The notes beneath the pieces are model-generated. The model searched no databases. It was given only the letters and a program-made list of their open reading frames with translations, and had not been told where the DNA came from. A program made the position numbers and the translations under genes. A stretch of 64,000 nucleotides of DNA from Agapetus fuscipes (Eukaryota; Arthropoda; Insecta; Trichoptera; Glossosomatidae): positions 1,178,001 through 1,242,000 of the forward strand of contig OX637334.1 of assembly GCA_951799405.1 (NCBI GenBank), in the 5' to 3' direction. This document shows positions 62,701 to 64,000 of this stretch, piece by piece. The first letter of the stretch is position 1, and the number at the start of each line of letters is the position of its first letter.

Positions 62701-63997
62701 TGAGCGCCATATTGAGTGACAATGTTTTCATATCCATCACACTTTATTTACTATATCACATTGCGTTTAATAAGACATAGAGATCATAATCAAGGGGATA
62801 AACAAACAAGGACGATTATGCCGAGGGCTCCTACAAGATGTATTGGCAGACAATGCCATGTTTCCCTCGTGAGGAACTCAAAAGGATTTCCATTGATAGG
62901 GTGAATGAGGAAAAAGATTGATGAGCATTGTTGCAAGAAAATCTTAGGATTGAGACAGATTGATTTAAAAATATTGTATTTTGTATTGTTTGTGTATTAA
63001 CACTGTGAAAATTCATTTTGTTTCAATTTATAATTTTTGGATGAAATTTTTCAAGCAAAACACTGTTTATTTTCACTATAGACTTTATTTAAAAGATTAA
63101 AATCTTTAAAACAAAATTACGAACGTTTTCGACCTAGAAGGTCATCATCAGGTATGATCATACCTGATGATGACCTTCTAGGTCGAAAACGTTCGTAATT
63201 TTGTTTTAAAGATTTTAATCTTTTAAATAAAGTCTATAGTGAAAATAAACAGTGTTTTGCTTGAAAAATTTCATCCAAAAATTATAAATTGAAACGAAAT
63301 AAAAATATTGTATTTATGGACAATCTTCATAGTGTAAATTCATAAAAAAATATATTATTTCCATTAAATTTAGCTGAAATTTTAAAAATTATTTTCCCTT
63401 GATATCATTATTGAGGTATCAAGGTGTGATTATGTTGATCCATCTTTCATCAATCTAAAAAAATGAGTTTTACTGGCTTTCAAATAATTTATTAATGACT
63501 TGTGTAGAAGAGACAGCAATTAATAAGTGAAACACTGGGATGTTAGACGTTAGGATGTTAGTAAAAAATGGTTCACTTTGACAATATCACCCATGTTTCA
63601 GAGAAGGTCGACAAGAGTTGGTCGGGCAAGAGTTGCTGTTCACAATGTTCAAAGATATTGTTTTTTTTTTTATGTTTTAAGTGCACATGCGGCACTTGTA
63701 AACGCGTACTTACACGTATCTACTAATGGGAATACACGTGATATGAATCTTAGATGTAAATTACATCTAACTGAAGAGTAAATATTTTAAATTTGAATTT
63801 GGAATACTTTACCTCAGGCAAGGCTCAAAATTTATTACCCATATAAAACATTTATTTCTGTCTTTCAGGCTCGCCAGCTGTTGGAGATGGAGTTTACAAA
63901 CTTGTTACAAGTGGCGACTGACCGACCTCACCAACGCTCGGGTGACCAATCCCAGCACATGAGCAACGACAACTCCATGGCGGCCAAAGTGTCCTGA
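20596..63997 (+). CDS. Liprin-alpha: Liprin-alpha, 5'-incomplete, 21 coding exons (spliced)
   Basis: Liprin-alpha family scaffold protein. In animals it organises the presynaptic active zone, binding LAR-type receptor phosphatases through its C-terminal SAM domains and other active-zone and motor proteins through its N-terminal coiled coil. The 21 exons (20596-20760 to 63869-63997) join without a phase conflict into 1148 codons plus a TGA. Visible hallmarks: [14 protein letters not shown] and [20 protein letters not shown] (exon 1), [12 protein letters not shown] (exon 5), [16 protein letters not shown] (exon 7), [19 protein letters not shown] (exon 10), [18 protein letters not shown] (exon 14), [20 protein letters not shown] (SAM1), [20 protein letters not shown] (SAM2) and [16 protein letters not shown] (SAM3). 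Residues ~1-470 are coiled coil, 471-856 mostly low-complexity linker with a second helix, 857-1148 SAM1-3. Family members run about 1200 residues, so about 100-150 N-terminal residues lie upstream. No promoter is seen. Exon coordinates are given separately. Confidence 0.97.
21119..21184 (-). repeat. SINE-A 3' end fragment
   Basis: actaagccacacataagtgt to tccgaaggggtcgcatgtgg. Confidence 0.7.
21188..21325 (+). repeat. SINE-B middle fragment
   Basis: gtgctcttcgctgggttgaa, accggtcactaaaggtccat, gagaattggcgcttttt. Confidence 0.75.
21340..21632 (+). repeat. SINE-A
   Basis: From the damaged head (gggttcaatccccaccga) through ctcgggagttgggaaa to the gcttagatacgtt end. Confidence 0.8.
21933..22180 (+). 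repeat. R260 repeat, diverged subfamily
   Basis: gtatgaggctgaccccctat, aagcttggttaatttttgcc; tail ttagattatagattatg. Shares 'ccccctat' with the copies at 27099 and 29797. Confidence 0.75.
22276..22402. mobile_element. Short TIR element
   Basis: cggttattcacaatacg / gtgtgtgaataacact ends; related ends at 27436-27806. Confidence 0.5.
22990..23095 (+). repeat. R260 repeat, 3' fragment
   Basis: gtaagtccacatgcgga to the degraded tail. Confidence 0.6.
23432..23745 (+). repeat. SINE-A/SINE-B chimera
   Basis: 23432-23600 is SINE-A (tRNA-like gatagttcagttggtagagt head); from ~23605 it continues as the SINE-B 3' half (atccatccagtgtcacagca, ggctcttgaggtgtgattca, acagcgctcatcaagtaaat). Confidence 0.75.
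23816..24005 (-). repeat. SINE-A, 5' half
   Basis: Minus-strand head gatagctcagttggtagaga and the following body to aactgaagtgc. Confidence 0.8.
24426..24815 (+). repeat. SINE-A, best full-length copy
   Basis: tRNA-like head: atagctcagttggtagagtg (A box), cgggttcgaatcccgccgag (B box, perfect GGTTCGAATCC). Body includes aaccccaaagtaaaataccg (a ~60 bp part duplicated at 24589), cttcaactgaagtggtttgc, cccttcggggataacgcagc; end tatgtgtagcctagtt. Confidence 0.9.
25199..25256 (+). repeat. MITE M1 fragment
   Basis: ctactggaccaatgtgtcct block of M1. Confidence 0.5.
25711..25947 (-). repeat. R260 repeat
   Basis: Minus-strand copy inside the GCGCTACGG array, 3' tail tataatctaagctgcag. Confidence 0.8.
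26033..26175 (+). repeat. SINE-B, 5' half
   Basis: Head catagtctagtggttaacac and gagtttgattcctgaagg (weak B box), then ttctctttgctgggtgga. Confidence 0.7.
26620..27098. other. Intronic sequence, nothing recognised
   Basis: GC-neutral to AT-rich with no repeat or exon match noticed. Confidence 0.4.
27099..27338 (+). repeat. R260 repeat, diverged subfamily
   Basis: ctggtatgaggcttaccccc; tail ttagattataggttat. Confidence 0.75.
27436..27806. mobile_element. TIR element (gttattcacac ends)
   Basis: agggttattcacacacgg and cgttttgtgaataacactgt as inverted ends; the interior shares accNaataactgctgattca with sequence at 58770 and 24190. Confidence 0.5.
28733..28795 (-). repeat. SINE-B 3' end, nested
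   Basis: ggatgattcatttggtgagc to tcacacctcaaaagccc. Confidence 0.75.
28847..29095. mobile_element. MITE M4, 249 bp, nested in the foldback element
   Basis: cgcacgcttaataataaaga / tattattaagcgtgcg ends; target duplication atgt at 28843-28846 and 29096-29099. Same orientation as the 8294 copy. Confidence 0.92.
29419..29671 (-). repeat. R260 repeat with a G12 run
   Basis: Full length; the usual ggggtg is expanded to about 12 G at 29589-29600. Confidence 0.85.
29735..30140 (-). mobile_element. MITE 'M5', split by R260
   Basis: cacctggccgggttgctagg ... aaatattttgctatttg | R260 | ttgctaaggacggcagtctc ... ctcgccgagaaaaaggttgc. Related copies near 1-230, 40205-40365 and 51415-51545. Confidence 0.6.
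29797..30042 (+). repeat. R260 repeat, diverged subfamily
   Basis: ccttgatcaataggctggta; tail ttagattataggttg. Confidence 0.8.
30430..30960 (-). pseudogene. CR1/L2-type LINE ORF2 C-terminal fragment
   Basis: The minus strand reads [73 protein letters not shown]. This matches the 'DYCNSL..GLP...L..LQ..QNAAAR++..S+..HITP+L+.LHWLP+..RI.FK' thumb region of CR1-clade reverse transcriptases. It is followed by a [14 protein letters not shown] end with frame damage. Confidence 0.88.
30960..31018 (-). repeat. R260 repeat fragment
   Basis: gattcatattacatgcatac, cccataagcagacac. Confidence 0.55.
31176..31464 (-). repeat. SINE-B, near full length
   Basis: taggatgatttatttggtga end to the tRNA-like head (gggatttgaacccacaacct, agtgttgccactagactacg). 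Confidence 0.85.
31580..31885 (-). repeat. SINE-A, near full length, directly before exon 2
   Basis: From taagctacacatgtgatgta to the head tctaccaactgagctatcga; ends 96 bp before the exon 2 acceptor. Confidence 0.85.
31981..32055 (+). CDS. Liprin-alpha: Liprin-alpha exon 2 (codons 56-80)
   Basis: 25 codons, [20 protein letters not shown] and on to LTKEE, continuing the coiled coil directly after ALDEK as in the family. Acceptor tttcttccag, donor gtgagt, phase 0 both sides. Preceded by an 11.2 kb intron. Confidence 0.95.
32310..32565 (-). repeat. SINE-C
   Basis: gaagaggaatgcaattcacc, atgacatctgtttaaatcag, gcagggttcaaacttgc; second copy of the family at 5989. Confidence 0.55.
32690..32857 (+). 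CDS. Liprin-alpha: Liprin-alpha exon 3 (codons 81-136)
   Basis: 56 codons, phase 0 both ends, acceptor ctgatttcag, donor gtatgc. Starts LQQYKCGG, then a Gly/Pro-rich insert ([20 protein letters not shown]). This is the variable spacer that interrupts the liprin coiled coil, so low complexity is expected. Confidence 0.9.
33038..33293 (+). mobile_element. MITE M1, 256 bp
   Basis: Same ends and body as 1401-1656 and the same orientation. Confidence 0.8.
33296..34984. other. AT-rich intronic sequence, nothing recognised
   Basis: 1.7 kb with no exon-like, repeat-family or coding match noticed; the longest such block between exons. Confidence 0.5.
34985..35308 (+). repeat. SINE-A
   Basis: Damaged head (agaatgcttgcattccatgc), body through cttcaactgaagtggttggc to atgtgtagcttagttgc. 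Confidence 0.8.
35682..35792 (+). CDS. Liprin-alpha: Liprin-alpha exon 4 (codons 137-173)
   Basis: 37 codons; a Ser-Pro-His-Pro run followed by the family block [17 protein letters not shown]. Acceptor at ctgtttag; a second in-phase AG six bases on (ccgcag) would drop two residues. The C/T-rich start of the exon looks like a polypyrimidine tract, so the 5' edge is the least certain here. Donor gtttga is weak. Confidence 0.88.
35793..36499. other. AT-rich intronic sequence
   Basis: Contains a small dyad tattccctataatcagggaa and a gtgacgtcac site; no gene seen. Confidence 0.4.
36500..36862. repeat. Short-unit inverted array (gacaaatcggtca), foldback-like
   Basis: Units such as gacaaatcggtcacacgaca run in from the left; inverted units (gactgatttgtcg) run out on the right. 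Inner arms ggtcaacggcatttcggtcg / cgaccgaaatgccgttgac and aggcaactccatcacagaaa / ttctgtgatggagct flank a short centre. Confidence 0.8.
37265..37493 (-). repeat. R260 repeat, diverged
   Basis: Minus strand, 3' end damaged; head ggttgtcagccttataacaa. Confidence 0.7.
37838..38575. mobile_element. Inverted-repeat element with a nested insertion
   Basis: Two nested inverted pairs: ggagctggagcttctgga / tctggaagctccagctccc (37846, 37968) and gaagggtgccatacaactct / agagttgtatggcaccctt (38027, 38536). A SINE-B copy and a T26 run lie between the outer arms. Confidence 0.6.
38231..38466 (-). repeat. SINE-B, tail-truncated
   Basis: gagcttggtcgtcgctacaa to the head agtgttgccactacggact. Confidence 0.8.
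38693..38980 (+). CDS. Liprin-alpha: Liprin-alpha exon 5 (codons 174-269)
   Basis: 96 codons, phase 0 both ends, acceptor taattttttcag, donor gtccgt. Contains [20 protein letters not shown], an [18 protein letters not shown] block and [11 protein letters not shown], a continuous heptad coiled coil typical of liprin-alpha. Its 3' end plus donor is copied twice more just downstream (to ~39140), giving an in-frame alternative donor. Confidence 0.97.
38955..39140 (+). repeat. Tandem triplication of the exon 5 / intron boundary
   Basis: Three ~75-80 bp units, each with aaggaNgaacaNctc(a)ag|g-type sequence and ttcNgtgaagattgga. Unit 2 keeps the donor; unit 3 is degraded (caactcgaggctt). Confidence 0.85.
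38981..39052 (+). CDS. Liprin-alpha: Possible in-frame 3' extension of exon 5
   Basis: If the donor of the second copy (aag|gtcggt at 39053) is used instead of 38981, 24 extra codons are read without a stop: [16 protein letters not shown] then QHKEEQLK, which repeats the normal exon end. The alternative donor GTCGGT is at least as good as GTCCGT. Whether it is used is unknown. Confidence 0.25.
39559..39684 (+). CDS. Liprin-alpha: Liprin-alpha exon 6 (codons 270-311)
   Basis: 42 codons, phase 0, acceptor cttttcag, donor gtggga. [20 protein letters not shown] then [19 protein letters not shown] corresponds to the RLELAEQKLQQ..ETLPEVEAEL coiled-coil stretch of the family. Confidence 0.96.
39735..40070. 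mobile_element. MITE 'M6', interrupted by a LINE tail
   Basis: attgtctatggattNc...gtgtgaaagctttcat at left, acatagacaaaccaggttga...agtgtgaaatgac at right. The LINE signature ctggacttaggcctcctcca sits between. Confidence 0.6.
40351..40457. repeat. Inverted repeat with ~45 bp arms
   Basis: gctacccaagtaacctttta and its inverted counterpart around a ~18 bp loop (aaaaaggttctggga); few mismatches. Confidence 0.85.
40640..40800 (-). repeat. SINE-A fragment before exon 7
   Basis: ccccgaagggattgcatgtg through gcctNccgccaaccacttta to gtgaaggctcag. Confidence 0.75.
40955..41124 (+). CDS. Liprin-alpha: Liprin-alpha exon 7 (codons 312-367 plus 2 nt)
   Basis: 170 nt, acceptor tttgctgaag, donor gtacaa, ends phase 2 (ag|g = Arg368). 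[20 protein letters not shown] then [20 protein letters not shown], the most conserved liprin coiled-coil segment. Confidence 0.97.
41251..41508 (-). repeat. R260 repeat
   Basis: Full length, 3' tail tctaatctaatctaagttgc. Confidence 0.85.
41745..41930 (+). repeat. SINE-B, 3' two thirds
   Basis: gactggtcacctaaggtctc, ctatagcgacgagtaagctc, gctcttgaggtgtgattcac; ends just before the exon 8 acceptor region. Confidence 0.75.
41980..42286 (+). CDS. Liprin-alpha: Liprin-alpha exon 8 (codons 368-470)
   Basis: 307 nt, acceptor ttctttcag, donor gtgaaa. Completes Arg368, then [20 protein letters not shown] (family LQLHLKERMAALEEKN) and a basic/acidic coiled coil to [16 protein letters not shown]. It ends in a Gly/Ser linker ([16 protein letters not shown]). 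Phase 0 at the end. Confidence 0.97.
42366..42773. mobile_element. TIR element (tttagttttcata ends)
   Basis: atggcactcgtggagagtga..tttagttttcat at left, atggaaactaaatacacct..ggagtgctgtcat at right; similar ends at 3010-3100, 10715-10790 and 49690-49765. Confidence 0.5.
42963..43079 (+). CDS. Liprin-alpha: Liprin-alpha exon 9 (codons 471-509)
   Basis: 39 codons, phase 0, acceptor gtggttgtag, donor gttagt. [16 protein letters not shown], then [19 protein letters not shown] as in insect liprins. The internal ATG is not a start; the phase fits both neighbours. The exon end is tandemly copied twice downstream (to ~43395). Confidence 0.9.
43060..43395 (+). repeat. Tandem triplication of the exon 9 / intron boundary
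   Basis: Units at 43060, 43171 and 43297 (periods 111 and ~126), each with gcag.aggcctt.gatgt.agtaccacataacctcaaaa. Exon 9 uses the first. Confidence 0.92.
43427..44031. mobile_element. TIR element, ~605 bp
   Basis: 12-bp inverted ends aatagggtattt / aaataccctatt; AT-rich arms with two gacgtcac sites. No coding region. Confidence 0.55.
44215..44517 (-). repeat. SINE-B, full length
   Basis: aatattaggatgatttattt end to the head agttttgccactggactacg. Confidence 0.88.
45018..45212 (+). CDS. Liprin-alpha: Liprin-alpha exon 10 (codons 510-574)
   Basis: 65 codons, phase 0, acceptor gtcgtctccag, donor gtaagt (consensus). [17 protein letters not shown] corresponds to the family DDRETIFSSMDLLSP, followed by [20 protein letters not shown], the second conserved coiled-coil motif. 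Confidence 0.97.
46034..46213 (+). CDS. Liprin-alpha: Liprin-alpha exon 11 (codons 575-634)
   Basis: 60 codons, phase 0, acceptor ctgtttcag, donor gtgagt. [17 protein letters not shown], then a Gly/Pro/His/Ser linker ([20 protein letters not shown]). It corresponds to the disordered STPKLTP-type linker of the family; low complexity is expected. Confidence 0.9.
46359..46521. mobile_element. MITE M6, 163 bp
   Basis: aggccgttgtcacacaatgc..ggttcgtccatgg at left, ccatagacaaaccgcgtaga..gtgtgaaaagcc at right. Relatives at 39735 and 52233. Confidence 0.75.
47055..47168 (+). CDS. Liprin-alpha: Liprin-alpha exon 12 (codons 635-672)
   Basis: 38 codons, phase 0, acceptor tgtacggcgtag, donor gtacca. [16 protein letters not shown], then Pro/Leu/Ser-rich linker to ESMPNSQ. 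No domain; accepted because phase, splice signals and GC content agree. Followed at once by degenerate ~30 bp tandem units. Confidence 0.85.
47168..47365 (+). repeat. Degenerate ~30 bp tandem units after exon 12
   Basis: About five units of aactgnngagaaaacagctc + acaacaaaac type, starting ~20 bp after the exon 12 donor. Confidence 0.7.
47675..47921. mobile_element. MITE M4, 247 bp, inverted
   Basis: Ends cgaacgtttaataataaaga / tattattaaacgtgcg; target duplication aaat at 47671-47674 and 47922-47925. Interior reversed relative to the copies at 8294 and 28847. Confidence 0.9.
48053..48245 (+). repeat. R260 repeat, 5'-truncated
   Basis: Begins at tcactttgccaatgtcac; otherwise close to the young subfamily. 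Confidence 0.85.
48928..49525. mobile_element. PIF/Harbinger-like deletion derivative
   Basis: GC-rich inverted ends (tgatcgacgtacgagctatt ... cgcccgtcgatca; accgcggttttac blocks) enclose a start of a reading frame at 49049: [20 protein letters not shown] then [12 protein letters not shown]. This resembles the N-terminus of Harbinger transposases (acidic/aliphatic helix, then R-R-x-W-V+P/SW), after which the frame degenerates. Confidence 0.6.
49530..50727. other. AT-rich intronic sequence
   Basis: No gene. A pyrimidine-AG at 50461 followed by nine open codons is discussed as a possible microexon. Confidence 0.4.
50728..51012 (+). repeat. SINE-B, full length
   Basis: tRNA-like head tctgtagtctagtggttaac and gagtttgattcccaacagag; 3' end caccaaataaatcatcctta. 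Confidence 0.88.
51045..51303 (+). repeat. R260 repeat
   Basis: Directly after the SINE-B and an AT microsatellite; 3' tail (ttagat)n. Confidence 0.88.
51415..51545 (+). mobile_element. MITE M5
   Basis: ggtcggaacatttttgaatt, cttttttctcggcgaggaaa, tttgtatgccttttccctag, caatccggccaggtggcgac. Confidence 0.6.
52233..52410. mobile_element. MITE M6, before exon 13
   Basis: ggattgtctatgaattcccg, tgtgaaagctttcatg, aaactagacaaaatggtg; its right end runs into the exon 13 upstream triplication. Confidence 0.65.
52400..52621 (+). repeat. Tandem triplication upstream of exon 13
   Basis: Units start at 52400, 52471 and 52543 (71-72 bp): aatggctataagcgggttaa, accaccagaaattgaccgag, tattttgaggttatgtttat. 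Only the third ends in the pyrimidine tract and AG. Confidence 0.95.
52622..52761 (+). CDS. Liprin-alpha: Liprin-alpha exon 13 (codons 673-718 plus 2 nt)
   Basis: 140 nt, acceptor ctgtttgtttctcag, donor gttaac, ends phase 2. [14 protein letters not shown], then [20 protein letters not shown], a short helix. A second AG six bases in (ttgcag) is an in-phase alternative. The 220 bp before the acceptor are a ~71 bp triplication. Confidence 0.93.
53060..53245 (-). mobile_element. MITE M1, diverged
   Basis: aacacgataatgtgagagtt, acacattggtccagaacaca, acaagcactaaaggg. Confidence 0.65.
53255..53330 (+). repeat. SINE-A 3' end
   Basis: cgacatgcgactcctcgggg, ataacgcaggcaagaagtta, gtgtagcttagttgcgtt. 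Confidence 0.75.
53530..53851 (+). CDS. Liprin-alpha: Candidate alternative terminal exon of liprin-alpha
   Basis: An open frame with no ATG of its own. Acceptor gctcacccag|a after a pyrimidine-rich stretch; joined to exon 13 (phase 2) it gives ag|a then 106 open codons: [20 protein letters not shown] at the start, then Ser/Tyr/His-rich sequence with [20 protein letters not shown] and [19 protein letters not shown] at 53849. AATAAA follows at 53861. A second acceptor at 53574 keeps the same frame. If spliced this way, the product would keep the coiled coils and lose all SAM domains. I know no family match for the tail. It could instead be a chance open frame or unrelated exon. Confidence 0.45.
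53861..53866 (+). promoter_or_regulatory. Polyadenylation signal AATAAA after candidate terminal exon
   Basis: Canonical hexamer ten bases after the TGA of the candidate terminal exon. The implied 3' UTR would be very short. Confidence 0.35.
53925..54110 (-). mobile_element. LINE 3' fragment
   Basis: ccactagggttgactggtac, tattctcactctgcaggttc; same family as 16540. Confidence 0.5.
54275..54515 (+). repeat. R260 repeat, young subfamily
   Basis: Almost identical to 12200; 70-codon frame intact. Confidence 0.92.
54750..54870 (-). mobile_element. LINE 3' fragment
   Basis: ggtccactgctgaacatagg, ctccctccatatctctccag, tatttatgtcgtctgaccat; same type as 3541. Confidence 0.55.
54979..55159 (+). CDS. 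Liprin-alpha: Liprin-alpha exon 14 (codons 719-779)
   Basis: 181 nt, acceptor tgtctttcag, donor gtaacc. Completes Ser719, then [15 protein letters not shown], a Gly-rich run, a QHQHQH tract and [18 protein letters not shown], the conserved basic motif (KKKGIKSSIGRLFGKKEK in vertebrates). Phase 0 end. Confidence 0.97.
55160..55802. other. AT-rich intron, nothing recognised
   Basis: No repeat family or exon signal noted between exons 14 and 15. Confidence 0.5.
55803..56032 (+). CDS. Liprin-alpha: Liprin-alpha exon 15 (codons 780-855 plus 2 nt)
   Basis: 230 nt, acceptor gattattttccag, donor gtgagt, ends phase 2 (cc|t = Pro856). [15 protein letters not shown], then Gly/Ser/Ala-rich linker ending EYARQKKP just before SAM1. 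Confidence 0.92.
56421..56658 (-). repeat. R260 repeat
   Basis: Full length, diverged; tail tctataatctaagttgc. Confidence 0.85.
56734..56921. mobile_element. HIR element, copy 2
   Basis: 12-bp target duplication aaagttttattt (56722-56733, 56922-56933). Same head as copy 1 (gattttgtagggtttgtgta) and loop core (gacctgaNtattgaNggtcg). Confidence 0.88.
57252..57457 (+). CDS. Liprin-alpha: Liprin-alpha exon 16, SAM1 (codons 857-924)
   Basis: 206 nt, acceptor tatattccag, donor gtgagg, ends phase 1 (Gly925). [20 protein letters not shown], then [20 protein letters not shown] and [20 protein letters not shown], near-identical to SAM1 of all liprin-alphas. Confidence 0.98.
57998..58375 (+). repeat. 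SINE-B fragments
   Basis: aaattggcgctttctacagc at 58058 and gtgtgattcacacaaaaaca at 58331, separated by ~220 bp of other sequence. Confidence 0.6.
58455..58610 (+). CDS. Liprin-alpha: Liprin-alpha exon 17, end of SAM1 and start of SAM2 (codons 925-976)
   Basis: 156 nt, acceptor gctgtgtgcag, donor gtaaca, ends phase 1 (Gly977). [20 protein letters not shown] closes SAM1; [19 protein letters not shown] opens SAM2. The variable inter-SAM insert of vertebrate isoforms is short here ([11 protein letters not shown]). Confidence 0.98.
58869..59107 (-). repeat. R260 repeat, young subfamily
   Basis: Near-identical to 12200; 70-codon frame intact on the minus strand. Confidence 0.92.
59165..59370 (+). 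repeat. SINE-A, 3' half
   Basis: tactcagccttcacaagaaa to atatgtctagctttgttgc. Confidence 0.8.
59499..59613 (+). CDS. Liprin-alpha: Liprin-alpha exon 18, SAM2 core (codons 977-1014 plus 2 nt)
   Basis: 115 nt, acceptor tttattccag, donor gtctgt, ends phase 2 (Arg1015). [20 protein letters not shown], then [16 protein letters not shown], the SAM2 core. Confidence 0.98.
59924..60080 (+). CDS. Liprin-alpha: Liprin-alpha exon 19, end of SAM2 and start of SAM3 (codons 1015-1067)
   Basis: 157 nt, acceptor ttgtttccag, donor gtatca, phase 0 end. [20 protein letters not shown], then [20 protein letters not shown]. Forty bases of this exon reappear in the following intron at 60110-60149. Confidence 0.98.
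60110..60149 (+). repeat. Copy of 40 bp of exon 19 in the following intron
   Basis: Matches 60007-60046 with one mismatch (agggcgccatacaggacgtg ...). It is followed directly by a piece of R260. Confidence 0.95.
60150..60201 (-). repeat. R260 repeat fragment
   Basis: gtgacattggcaaagtgaac, catgggcggtcagctgcat. Confidence 0.75.
60202..61260. other. Intron 19, unassigned
   Basis: Mostly AT-rich. 60730-60860 is CpG-containing (gcgtaaggcgctgtgcattg) and is followed by a strong donor-like gtaagt near 60975. 61680-61790, further on, is similar GC-rich sequence with gctatatagg. Possible promoter-like patches; not proven. Confidence 0.3.
61272..61433 (+). CDS. Candidate alternative terminal exon or small nested gene exon
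   Basis: Acceptor gctgttacag then 53 open codons in phase 0, the phase left by exon 19: [40 protein letters not shown] and so on to TAG, followed by AATAAA at 61463. It could end a liprin-alpha isoform within SAM3. Alternatively it is exon 2 of a small nested transcript: its first codon is ATG, and a good donor (ttttg|gtaagt) sits near 60974 downstream of a CpG-containing stretch. No family recognised. Confidence 0.3.
   Translation: MEIFQLIRWANQQEVCQCPSHLQEFVDFVHTIKKNKNNSVSYLSKKLCVQVTE
62168..62284 (+). CDS. Liprin-alpha: Liprin-alpha exon 20, SAM3 (codons 1068-1106)
   Basis: 39 codons, phase 0, acceptor ttattttgcag, donor gtacat. [20 protein letters not shown], then [14 protein letters not shown], conserved SAM3 core. 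Confidence 0.98.
62325..62560 (-). pseudogene. CR1-type LINE tail fragment
   Basis: The minus strand reads [20 protein letters not shown], the 'GERAFSVAGPRLWNSLP' block at the end of CR1-clade ORF2; nothing else preserved. Confidence 0.75.
62982..63300. mobile_element. HIR element, copy 3, with a perfect palindrome
   Basis: 15-bp target duplication aaaaatattgtattt (62967-62981, 63301-63315). Head gtttgtgtattaacactgtg + aaaattcatttt, then a spacer-free perfect palindrome 63020-63295 (138-bp arms, centre tatgatcata). Confidence 0.93.
63560..63775 (+). repeat. R260 repeat, diverged
   Basis: gtaaaaaatggttcactttg onward; part of ggtcggcaagagttg duplicated. Ends ~90 bp before exon 21. Confidence 0.7.
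63869..63997 (+). CDS. Liprin-alpha: Liprin-alpha exon 21, terminal (codons 1107-1148, stop)
   Basis: Acceptor ctgtctttcag. [20 protein letters not shown] closes SAM3, then a hydrophilic tail ending AAKVS and TGA at 63995. The tail lacks the VRTYSC-type PDZ ligand of some vertebrate isoforms. A possible donor inside it (cgg|gtgacc at 63942) leaves open that the real protein splices onward beyond the window. Confidence 0.9.
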   Translation, partial: ARQLLEMEFTNLLQVATDRPHQRSGDQSQHMSNDNSMAAKVS

Positions 63998-64000
63998 TAC

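Noticed and set aside
63158..63190. Complete hammerhead ribozyme
   Set aside because: Only the CTGATGA / stem II / GAAA part is present; the flanking palindrome gives G, not H, at the cleavage position in the arrangement tried.

Overview
This is an intron-rich eukaryotic (animal) window, most likely from an insect. Lepidoptera is favoured because of the TAGGTA and ACTCGTA-rich intron composition and the 'gtccact..ctgga..taggcctcc' type LINE tails. The order is inference; the animal origin is not in doubt. One gene dominates: the 3' part of a liprin-alpha gene (PPFIA/SYD-2 family) on the + strand. I traced 21 coding exons between 20596 and 63997. They splice with consistent phases into 3447 nt (1148 codons plus stop), covering the presynaptic coiled-coil scaffold region and all three SAM domains. 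The exons for the first ~100-150 residues are not in the window, so bases 1-20595 read as intron (at least 20.6 kb). The stop codon lies three bases before the window end.

Layout: 1-20.6 kb, a repeat-packed intron with no exon. 20.6-42.3 kb, exons 1-8 (coiled coil). 43-47.2 kb, exons 9-12 (linker and a second coiled coil). 52.6-56 kb, exons 13-15 (basic/Gly-rich linker). 57.2-64 kb, exons 16-21 (SAM1, SAM2, SAM3 and a short tail). Coding exons are GC-rich islands in AT-rich introns.

Mobile DNA: (i) about 30 copies of a ~250 bp retroposed repeat ('R260') with a TTAGATTATA-like tail; (ii) three tRNA-headed SINE families (A, B, C); (iii) at least seven 3' fragments of non-LTR retrotransposons; (iv) several non-autonomous DNA-transposon families, including one of 247-249 bp with clean 4-bp target duplications, a PIF/Harbinger derivative and a piggyBac-like element; (v) loci built of degenerate 15-20 bp units, one closed by inverted ends like a Foldback element; (vi) a family with a shared 5' head, inverted-repeat body and 12-15 bp target duplications, one copy of which is a spacer-free palindrome with 138-bp arms.

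Most notable for the gene: a phase-matched, stop- and AATAAA-terminated open exon at 53530-53866 that could end a SAM-less liprin-alpha isoform; a second phase-matched stop/AATAAA exon at 61272-61468; and repeated tandem micro-duplications at exon edges (exons 5, 9, 13, 19), some of which create in-frame alternative splice sites. All calls are from reading the sequence; no search or alignment was run.
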